The notes under the pieces were generated by a model that was given only the letters and a program-made list of their open reading frames with translations, did no database searches and was not told the origin of the DNA. Below, in pieces: positions 1-9,911 of a stretch of DNA of 64,000 bases (positions are counted from its first letter, which is position 1; the number at the start of each line of letters is the position of its first letter). The DNA is from Caballeronia concitans (lineage in GTDB: Bacteria > Pseudomonadota > Gammaproteobacteria > Burkholderiales > Burkholderiaceae): positions 310,001 through 374,000 of the forward strand of contig NZ_FCNV02000004.1 in the NCBI RefSeq assembly GCF_001544615.1. Direction: 5' to 3'. Position numbers and translations under genes: made by a program.

Positions 1-128
1 AATGGATAGACATCGTCCACGACATCGGATTCGCCCGCTTCCTGCACGAGAAAATCGCTCGCATCGATACGATGCCGCGCGAGGATGGCCAGAAAGTCCG
101 CTTTTTCGTCCGGTGCGATCACTGACAT
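1..128 (-). CDS. Hypothetical protein, 3' part outside the window
   Basis: The start codon is at 126-128 on the minus strand and the frame stays open to the left edge, giving 42 residues beginning MSVIAPDEKADFLAILARHR. The segment is acidic and amphipathic, with no signal peptide or membrane segment. I do not recognise the family and no catalytic motif is visible in the part present. The frame, start codon and third-position G/C bias support coding. Function unknown. Confidence 0.5.
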   Translation of the reverse strand, partial: MSVIAPDEKADFLAILARHRIDASDFLVQEAGESDVVDDVYP

Positions 129-285
129 GGCGGCCTCCACGATCGAACGCTGCTGCATTCAAGGTAGCACACGCGCGCGTGAACGGTGAAGCCGATTGAG
201 CGCACATGCGCGTCACGGCACGCTCGTCCGCGCTGCACGCAAATTGCTCTCGTTTGCGCAAAGATCCATTGGGAGATACGAGCCG

Positions 286-654
286 ATGAAGACGCCGACA
301 TTCCGCCGCGCGCTGCTCTTCGCAGCCGTGATCGCGTGCGCGCACGCCCACGCCGACGATGCCGCATGCGGCGTGCTGCAAGGCGCGTCGGGCAATGCGC
401 TGACGTTGCGCGAAGGCGAGCGCGCCGACCTCAGGCAAGGCGACAAGGCCGTGCACGGCGCGCTGCATGTGTATCGGGATGGCGCGGTGTATCGCGTGTA
501 CTGGCAGCCGGACGGAAGCCCGGAGCAATACGTGCTCGCGAATGCGGGAGAAAACAGCGTGCGTCTCGTTTCCACGCCGCCGCGCGGTGCGAAGGTGGAC
601 GCGGGACCGGGCACGCTGCCGCCGCAGCAAGTGCTGTCGTGTCCCGCGTTATGA
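286..654 (+). CDS. Small secreted hypothetical protein
   Basis: This 122-residue protein begins MKTPTFRRALLFAAVIACAH and has a typical Sec signal peptide with cleavage expected after the AHA-HA region near residue 23. The mature part has a Cys near its N-terminus (DDAACGVL) and another near the C-terminus (VLSCPAL), which could form a disulphide in the periplasm. I chose the ATG at 286 because a GGGAG ribosome site lies 10 bases upstream and because it places the signal peptide at the N-terminus. An earlier in-frame start would bury it. No known domain is recognised. It stands alone, convergent with the tyrB gene that follows. Confidence 0.75.
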   Translation: MKTPTFRRALLFAAVIACAHAHADDAACGVLQGASGNALTLREGERADLRQGDKAVHGALHVYRDGAVYRVYWQPDGSPEQYVLANAGENSVRLVSTPPRGAKVDAGPGTLPPQQVLSCPAL

Positions 655-688
655 CGTAAAGCAGACGTAAAGCGCGAAGTGCGTGGCG

Positions 689-1885
689 TTACTTCGCGAG
701 CACCTTGCCGATCGCATCGGCGACCGTCTGCACGTTGCTGTCGTTGAGGCCCGCCACGCACATGCGCCCCGAGCGCAGGATATACACGCCGAATTCCTCT
801 TTCAGCCGATCCGCCTGTTCCGCGACGAGACCCGTGTACGTGAACATGCCGCGCTGCTTGACATAGCGCGTGAGCATTTCGCCGCGCACGTGGTCCTTCA
901 GGCCGTCGTGAATGGCCTGGCGCATGCGCGCAATGCGCTGACACATCGCCGCCAGTTCTTCGCGCCACGATTGCGCAAGCTCGGGCGTCGTCAGCACCTT
1001 GGTCACGATCTTCGCGCCATGCGTCGGCGGATTGCTGTAGTTCGCGCGCACCGCGCTCGTCAACTGGCCGAGCACGCGATCGGCTTCGGCGGCATCGTCG
1101 CAAAGCACGTGCAGGCCGCCGCAACGCTCGCCATACAGCGAGAAATTCTTCGAGAACGAATTCGCGACGAAAGCCGGCACGCCACGGCGCGCAAGCTCGC
1201 GCACGGCGAACGCGTCTTCATCGAGGCCCGAGCCGAAGCCCTGATACGCCATGTCGACGAACGGCAGCAGATCGCGCGCTTTCAGCACGTCGATGATTTT
1301 CACCCATTGCGCTTCGTCCAGATCGACGCCCGTCGGGTTATGACAGCACGCATGCAGCAGCACGACGCTCTTCGCGGGCAACGCGTCGATGGCTCCGAGC
1401 ATCGCATCGAAACGCAGGCCGCCGGTGGCTTCGTCGTAATAGGGATACGTGTTCACTTCGAAGCCCGCGCGCTCGAAGATGAAGCGATGGTTCTCCCACG
1501 TCGGATCGCTCACCCATACTTTCGAAGCCGGAAAGTAGCGCTTGATGAAATCCGCGCCCACTTTCAGCGCGCCCGATCCGCCGAGCGTCTGCACGCTCGC
1601 GATGCGGCCCTGCGCGCGCGCCGGGCAATCCGCGCCGAACACGAGCGCCTGCACGGCGTCGCGATAATGCGCGAAACCGGCCATCGGCAGATACGGCTTC
1701 GGGCCGAGGTCCTTCAGAATCGAAAGTTCCGCTTCGCGCACGGCCTGCATCACGGGCAGGCGGCCGGCGTCGTCGAAGTAGATGCCGATGCTCAGATTGA
1801 CCTTGTTCGTGCGCGGGTCCTTCTGGAAGTTTTCGTTCAGCGAGAGGATCGGGTCGCCGGGGTAGGCATCGATATGTTCGAACAT
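689..1885 (-). CDS. tyrB: Aromatic amino acid / aspartate aminotransferase (class I, PLP)
   Basis: This 398-residue fold-type I aminotransferase has the usual family length. It should transfer the amino group between aromatic amino acids (or aspartate) and 2-oxoglutarate in the cytoplasm. The Schiff-base lysine lies in NSFSKNFSLYGERCG near residue 245. The substrate and cofactor loop HACCHNPTGVDLD and the N-terminal VNLSIGIY segment are typical of the TyrB/AspC subgroup. Start at 1883-1885 gives the conserved MFEHIDAYPGDPIL beginning; no strong ribosome site is visible there. It lies 34 bases downstream of aroP on the same strand, so the pair probably forms an aromatic amino acid uptake and transamination operon. 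TyrB rather than AspC is inferred partly from that neighbour. Confidence 0.9.
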   Translation of the reverse strand: MFEHIDAYPGDPILSLNENFQKDPRTNKVNLSIGIYFDDAGRLPVMQAVREAELSILKDLGPKPYLPMAGFAHYRDAVQALVFGADCPARAQGRIASVQTLGGSGALKVGADFIKRYFPASKVWVSDPTWENHRFIFERAGFEVNTYPYYDEATGGLRFDAMLGAIDALPAKSVVLLHACCHNPTGVDLDEAQWVKIIDVLKARDLLPFVDMAYQGFGSGLDEDAFAVRELARRGVPAFVANSFSKNFSLYGERCGGLHVLCDDAAEADRVLGQLTSAVRANYSNPPTHGAKIVTKVLTTPELAQSWREELAAMCQRIARMRQAIHDGLKDHVRGEMLTRYVKQRGMFTYTGLVAEQADRLKEEFGVYILRSGRMCVAGLNDSNVQTVADAIGKVLAK

Positions 1886-1919
1886 GGTGTCGGAATCAGG
1901 CGATAAGCAGGAGGAAGAA

Positions 1920-3329
1920 TCACCGGGACGGCACGCGGCGAGTATCGCCCGTGTCATCGCCCCGACTTTTGAGATAGTAGCCGATTCCTAGAACCACGAG
2001 CCAGAGGGGGATCAGGTACACGGACAGGCGCAGCTCGGGCGTTTCGTACATCACCCACACGATGCCCGCGACGAACGCCAGGCAAAGGTAGTTGGTGAGC
2101 GGATAGCCGAGGCTTCTGAACGACGTGGTCACGCCGCGCTCGCGCTTGTCGCGGCGGAACTTGAGGTGAATGATGCTGATCATCGCCCAGTTGATGATGA
2201 GCGCCGTCACCGCAAGCTCCATCAGCAGTTCGAACGCGCGGCCGGGAACGAAGTAATTGATGAGCACGCACGCGCCCGTGACGACGGCCGAAACGAAAAG
2301 CGCGGCGAGCGGAATGCCGCGCCGGTTCGCGCCGCCCAATGCGCGCGGTGCGTTGCCCTGTTGCGCGAGACCGTACAGCATGCGGCTGCTCGCATAGACG
2401 CCGCTGTTGTAGACCGACAGCGCGGCGGTCAGCACGATCACATTGAGCACGTTCGCGATGTACGTGCTGTTCATCTCGCGGAAGATGAGCACGAAGGGGC
2501 TGCCGCCCGTCGCCACCTTGTCCCACGGATACAGCGACAGCAGCACGCCGAGCGCGCCGATATAAAAAATGAGGATGCGGTAGATGACCTGATTCGTCGC
2601 GCGCGGAATGCTGCGCGACGGATCTTCCGCCTCCGCCGCCGTGATGCCGACGAGTTCCAGCCCGCCGAACGAGAACATGATGACGGCCATCGACATGACG
2701 AGTCCGCTCACGCCATAAGGAAAGAAGCCGCCGAGCTTCCACAGGTTCGTGACGCTGGCTTGCGGCCCCGCGTGGCCGGATATCAGCAGATAGCCGCCGA
2801 AGAGAATCATGCCGACGATCGCCGCGACCTTGACGAGCGCGAACCAGAATTCGAGTTCGCCGTACGACTTCACGCTCGTGAGGTTGATCGCGTTGACGAT
2901 GACGAAGCACGCGAGCGCCGATATCCATGTCGGCAAGCCCGGCCACCAGTACTGCATGTAGATGCCGACCGCCGACAGTTCCGCCATGCCGACGAGAATA
3001 TAGATGGCCCAGTAGTTCCAGCCCGAGACGAAGCCCGCCGCGCGGCCCCAGTATTTATCGGCGAAGTAGCTGAACGAGCCGGCGACGGGTTCGTCGACGA
3101 CCATCTCGCCCAGTTGCCGCATGATGAAAAACGCCATGAGCCCGGCGATCGCGTAGCCGAGCAGCGCCGATGGCCCGGCGAGCTTGATCGTCTGCGCGAC
3201 GCCGAGAAAGAGTCCGGTGCCGATCGCGCCGCCGAGTGCGATCAGCTGGATGTGGCGGCTCTTGAGTCCGCGCCTGAGCGATTCTGCTTCGGGCTGGGTT
3301 GCCGTCACGTGGGTATTGCCTGAAACCAT
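1920..3329 (-). CDS. aroP: Aromatic amino acid permease, AroP type (APC superfamily)
   Basis: This 469-residue inner-membrane proton symporter should import phenylalanine, tyrosine and tryptophan. About twelve hydrophobic helices are visible. The first carries the APC motif HIQLIALGGAIGTGLFLG, followed by MRQLGEMVVDEPVAGSFS, and GGLELVGITAAEAEDP lies mid-protein. From memory the protein follows E. coli AroP closely over its whole length, including the VYLIPLWLVVLGIGY end. I chose the ATG at 3327-3329, giving MVSGNTHVT before the conserved GLKSRHIQL; an upstream extension would add an unlikely Arg-rich leader. It is the first gene of the operon with tyrB. Confidence 0.93.
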   Translation of the reverse strand: MVSGNTHVTATQPEAESLRRGLKSRHIQLIALGGAIGTGLFLGVAQTIKLAGPSALLGYAIAGLMAFFIMRQLGEMVVDEPVAGSFSYFADKYWGRAAGFVSGWNYWAIYILVGMAELSAVGIYMQYWWPGLPTWISALACFVIVNAINLTSVKSYGELEFWFALVKVAAIVGMILFGGYLLISGHAGPQASVTNLWKLGGFFPYGVSGLVMSMAVIMFSFGGLELVGITAAEAEDPSRSIPRATNQVIYRILIFYIGALGVLLSLYPWDKVATGGSPFVLIFREMNSTYIANVLNVIVLTAALSVYNSGVYASSRMLYGLAQQGNAPRALGGANRRGIPLAALFVSAVVTGACVLINYFVPGRAFELLMELAVTALIINWAMISIIHLKFRRDKRERGVTTSFRSLGYPLTNYLCLAFVAGIVWVMYETPELRLSVYLIPLWLVVLGIGYYLKSRGDDTGDTRRVPSR

Positions 3330-3670
3330 TTCGATGCCTGCCTTTACTGCACGGTCCGCGCGTCGCCGCGACGCCCGCCGCCGCACCGTCTTTCAAAACG
3401 CACGAAGTGTTGTTTTTTTGCGCGACGCGTTCATCGCGCCCCGCAAAACACCGCTTCGCTTCCCGTTCCGCCCGGACCAAAGTCTGGGATTTTACCGTCC
3501 CGCCGAGCGCAAAGCCTTGTCGCGTGGACGTTTTCGCCCGTTCCGGCAGGTCGGCGGCGCGTCGATGCGGTCAAGAGCGGGAATTGACGCCCAAATCGGG
3601 GCTTTTTCGGGGAATTGAGTCGGGGACCCCGCGCGCAAAATCCGTTCATCCACTCAAACGGGGAAGCGCC
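3330..3670. other. Intergenic region between aroP and a small plus-strand gene
   Basis: This 341-base stretch separates two divergent genes and must hold both promoters. It contains a short T-run (around 3411-3419) but I cannot assign a convincing -35/-10 pair or operator by eye. I see no RNA gene or repeat in it. Confidence 0.4.
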
Positions 3671-3925
3671 ATGTTCCAGACGATGCAACACAACGCCACG
3701 CCGCATCACGTCGCCAATCTGACTGCCCAGGCGCATATCGGCGCTGCCGCGTCCGAAGCGGAACTGTTGGCGCAGCTTCAGGCGGCATCGGACAACGTGC
3801 TGCGCCTCGCGGGCGAAATGACCGCCCGCCCCGACTTCGACGCAGCCGATTCCCTCGCCGAGCAACACGCGCTCGCGCAACGGCTGATCGGCCAGTTGCT
3901 CGCCATGCCTGCATCGCAAAGCTAA
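3671..3925 (+). CDS. Small hypothetical protein
   Basis: This 84-residue soluble protein begins MFQTMQHNATPHHVANLTAQ. It is mostly helical by composition, with two Leu/Ala-rich amphipathic helices (about residues 31-52 and 60-80), and has no signal peptide or membrane segment. A purine-rich ribosome site (GGGGAAG) lies just before the ATG. I do not recognise the family. It is followed after 37 bases by another very small gene on the same strand. Confidence 0.65.
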   Translation: MFQTMQHNATPHHVANLTAQAHIGAAASEAELLAQLQAASDNVLRLAGEMTARPDFDAADSLAEQHALAQRLIGQLLAMPASQS

Positions 3926-3962
3926 GACATCAAGCAAAACGCATCGGACCAGGAAGAACGAA

Positions 3963-4136
3963 ATGAACTACTTGACCATCATCGGGGTTGTGTGGACGGT
4001 TTGCGCGATTTTCGCGGTGCTGTTCATCCGTGGCGCGACCGTGCAGGACAAGAAGCCGGCGCGCGCCGTGCAGATCCGCGAGCGCGCGAGCTCGAACGTC
4101 GCCGGCGCCGCGAAGGAAGTCAGCCGCGCTTCGTAA
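3963..4136 (+). CDS. Very small single-span membrane protein (57 aa)
   Basis: The reading frame begins ATG-AAC-TAC at 3963 and ends TAA at 4134-4136, giving 57 residues starting MNYLTIIGVVWTVCAIFAVL. One hydrophobic helix (about residues 4-22) is followed by a basic, Ala/Ser-rich tail, which suggests a bitopic inner-membrane protein with a cytoplasmic tail. An AGGAAG ribosome site sits 6 bases before the ATG. It is probably co-transcribed with the gene ending at 3925. Function unknown. Confidence 0.65.
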   Translation: MNYLTIIGVVWTVCAIFAVLFIRGATVQDKKPARAVQIRERASSNVAGAAKEVSRAS

Positions 4137-4163
4137 GCGCCGCTTGCGCGACGCATCGCCGGG

Positions 4164-4601
4164 TTACTGAATCGCGGATGCCGCCGCGCGCAAGCCGAGA
4201 AGATAGCTGTCCACGCCGAAGCCGCAGATCTGGCCCTTCACGACTTCGGCGAATACCGAGACGTGGCGGAACGGCTCCCGCGCATGAACGTTCGACATGT
4301 GCACCTCGACGATGGGCACCGTCAGAATGGCGAGCGCGTCGCGAATGGCAATGCTGTAATGCGTCCACGCACCCGCGTTGATGACGACGGCATCGACCTT
4401 TTCGGTGAACGCCTGATGGATGCGCGCGCACATCTCGCCTTCGATGTTCGTCTGATAGCACTCCACTTCCACGCCCAGTTCCTTGCCGAGCGCGCCCAGC
4501 TGCTCGTCGATCTGCGCGAGCGTCGCGGTGCCGTATTGCTTGGGATCGCGCTTGCCGAACATGTTGAGGTTGACGCCGTGCAGCGTCAGAATCTTTGCCA
4601 T
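4164..4601 (-). CDS. aroQ: Type II 3-dehydroquinate dehydratase
   Basis: This 145-residue protein matches the short, dodecameric type II dehydroquinase that converts 3-dehydroquinate to 3-dehydroshikimate. The expected active-site landmarks are present: LHGVNLN near the start, the flexible-lid RDPKQYG with Arg and the catalytic Tyr, INAGAWTHYS with the substrate-binding Asn and catalytic His, and EVHMSNVHAREPFRH near residue 105. It departs from the usual GPNLNLLG consensus (GVNLNMFG here) and has Trp in the AxTH loop. It could therefore be a second, possibly catabolic (quinate/shikimate) paralog rather than the housekeeping enzyme. It stands alone on the minus strand. Confidence 0.88.
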   Translation of the reverse strand: MAKILTLHGVNLNMFGKRDPKQYGTATLAQIDEQLGALGKELGVEVECYQTNIEGEMCARIHQAFTEKVDAVVINAGAWTHYSIAIRDALAILTVPIVEVHMSNVHAREPFRHVSVFAEVVKGQICGFGVDSYLLGLRAAASAIQ

Positions 4602-4716
4602 GGTGGGTCCTTGAATGTGGATGCTGCAGGCCAGGTAATCGACAGATTCTGCAGTCCACGGCGCGCCATGACAATAGCTTCGCCCCGGGCTCCTTCTCGC
4701 GGCCCGCGCCCCGCCG

Positions 4717-8011
<3,295 letters not shown>

Positions 8012-8012
<1 letters not shown>

Positions 8013-8677
8013 CAGGCGAGACCTGTCTTGGCAGCGTATTTGACGAGGTCCACGTGGTTCTCCACGTGCAGCTTGCGCATGGCCGAGCGCTTCTGCGTGG
8101 CGACCGTCGGCACCGACCGGTTCAGCGTGCGCGCAATTTCCGTCACCGAAAGCCCTTGTGCGAAGAGGCGCACGACTTCCAGCTCGCGCGGCGAAAGCGG
8201 CTGTTCGCGTGCGAGATCCTTCGAGGTCGCCCCTTCACGCGCGAGACGAAGTTGAATCTTGGGCGAAATGATGGTTTCCTTCGTTGCGAGCGCACGCATG
8301 CTGATCTGCGCGAGTTCGCTCGCCGGCTCTTCCTTGCTCACGATGGCCGCGACGCCGAGCTTGCACAACTCATGGAACATGCCGCCGCTCGTCATCATGG
8401 TGAGAATCACGAGCGGCACGCGCGGATACGACCGGCGCAGCCGGCTCACGAGGCGCAGGCCGTCGAGTTCGATTTCTTCGTCGCCTTGCATGACGAGATC
8501 GGTGATGACGAGATCGGCCGGTTCCTTTTCGAGCACGCGAATCAACTCCGCGCCCGAATTTACCGTCGCGATGATTTCATAGCCGGGGAGCTTGGAGAAC
8601 TGGTCGGAAACAGCCAGAAGAACGATGGGGTGGTCATCGGCCAGCACCACGCGAACAGTGCGGATTTGCCCTTTCAT
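8012..8677 (-). CDS. RcsB-like response regulator (receiver + LuxR-type HTH)
   Basis: This 221-residue NarL/FixJ-family regulator has an N-terminal receiver (VVLADDHPIVLLAV acidic pocket, phospho-acceptor Asp in LVITDLVMQGDEE near residue 60) and a C-terminal LuxR-type helix-turn-helix (LSPRELEVVRLFAQGLSVTEI). The tail SVPTVATQKRSAMRKLHVEN and the receiver spacing resemble E. coli RcsB more than most NarL members. The partner is the RcsC-like hybrid kinase immediately downstream, coupled by a TGATG overlap. I chose the ATG at 8675-8677 because it puts the receiver at the N-terminus; upstream in-frame sequence is a non-conserved Ser/Arg-rich leader. RcsB proteins often control capsule genes, so the polysaccharide locus 20 kb away is a possible target (inference). 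Confidence 0.88.
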
Positions 8678-8885
8678 GGATACGCCGTCGCTCGAGCCTT
8701 CGATGTCCGCACCGGAAGACGAAACAGAAGCGCGGCTTGCTGCGGAAAAAGCAATCGACGAACGGACCGGCTCATCAGCACGTCTCCCGCACGCATAGAG
8801 ATAGCCAGAATTTATTCTAGGATAGGACGGATTGCCTTGAAAGACTAACTGCAGCGCTTTTGAATATGCCCGCCGGGCGCCCTGG

Positions 8886-9320
8886 TCAAGAACTCTTTTC
8901 ATTCCGGTCTTCACAATAGGTTCTACTCGTGGAGCCGCCCAGACACAGCGGCCCTCCTTCGCTGCGGCACAGGTTGCATTGCATCTGCATCTCATTGCGC
9001 GAGGCGTCGTTGTCATCAATGTCTCTGCAATAAGCCTTCGTCTGTCCGAACTCATGAAGCGGCATGGACATCGCGCACCGGTCCCGGGCTGTCTTGTAGC
9101 GATTGCTCTGCGTGAACAGGATGCAAGTGACTAATAACATACATGCGACGAACGCGATGGAAACAGCCAGCACGATGCACGACCGCGACAGTCCCACCGC
9201 GAAAGCCGCGAGGATGATGAAAGACATCGCGAAGAACACCGGCACCAGCACGAGCGAAGCGATTCCCAAGGATTCCGGTGATTGCTGAACGGCCTGGCGT
9301 ACAGAACGGAACAAAGACAT
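8886..9320 (-). CDS. Hypothetical membrane protein with Cys-rich tail
   Basis: The predicted product has 144 residues starting MSLFRSVRQAVQQSPESLGI. Two adjacent hydrophobic helices (about residues 20-43 and 46-67) are followed by a hydrophilic C-terminal half with seven cysteines, including CNLC near residue 116. This suggests two membrane spans with a C-terminal domain possibly bound to metal or disulphide-linked. Codon bias is weaker than in neighbouring genes and the ribosome site is poor, so coding status is less certain. No family recognised. Confidence 0.5.
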   Translation of the reverse strand: MSLFRSVRQAVQQSPESLGIASLVLVPVFFAMSFIILAAFAVGLSRSCIVLAVSIAFVACMLLVTCILFTQSNRYKTARDRCAMSMPLHEFGQTKAYCRDIDDNDASRNEMQMQCNLCRSEGGPLCLGGSTSRTYCEDRNEKSS

Positions 9321-9911
9321 ACTAGGCACCCGAAAGATGATGACAAGCGCCTCTCGCGGCTGCCTGTCTGCAGAAGCGCATTGCAATTAATGCGGGAACG
9401 AAGACTCGAACAGCAGTCGACCGCGACGCGGAAATGAGTCCGTTAGCTTCGACTGCCCGATGTTAGTCGTCACATCAGGACCGATATATCGAAGAACGTC
9501 TATAAGCGTCTGCCTGCGCGATCGCCGCCGCCTTTCCCTCCTGCCGTTGGTGCTCTCCACGAAAAAGCCGCCCTAAGGGCGGTCAAAAAGCCGTTTGGCA
9601 TGAGCAGCCCGCGCGCATGAGTTTTAAACGCGAGTCATGGCTGATGTGGTCTTCAGGTGACACATTTAACCGCTTAGGCTAACTGAATTATGCCTTTCAG
9701 CATGCTTTTAGGGATATAAACGGAATTTGATTAGCGTCACCGGACGAACTCCTTCTCGAATGCGGGAAATCCTGCAAACACGAACTCCTGCTCATAAAAA
9801 ACTAAAAAGCGAAACCCAAATCGCGCATGGGAAAACAATTCTTTCCGCGAAACGTTCCCGAGCCGTTCGTCGATGAAAGCGGCACGGGAACATCGAGTAA
9901 GGCTGCGCGAA
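9321..9911. other. Intergenic region downstream of the exoprotein gene
   Basis: This roughly 590-base stretch is lower in GC than its surroundings and has no convincing gene on either strand. It contains one good terminator-like hairpin at 9568-9582 (listed separately). I see no RNA gene, direct repeats or attachment site. Confidence 0.5.
9562..9582 (-). terminator. Rho-independent terminator (minus strand)
   Basis: A perfect 6-bp stem (CCGCCC/GGGCGG at 9568-9573 and 9577-9582) closes a TAA loop. On the minus strand it is followed by CTTTTTC (9567-9561). It probably ends the transcript of the exoprotein gene located upstream at 9912-12689. On the plus strand the tail is A-rich, so it would not terminate there. 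Confidence 0.6.
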
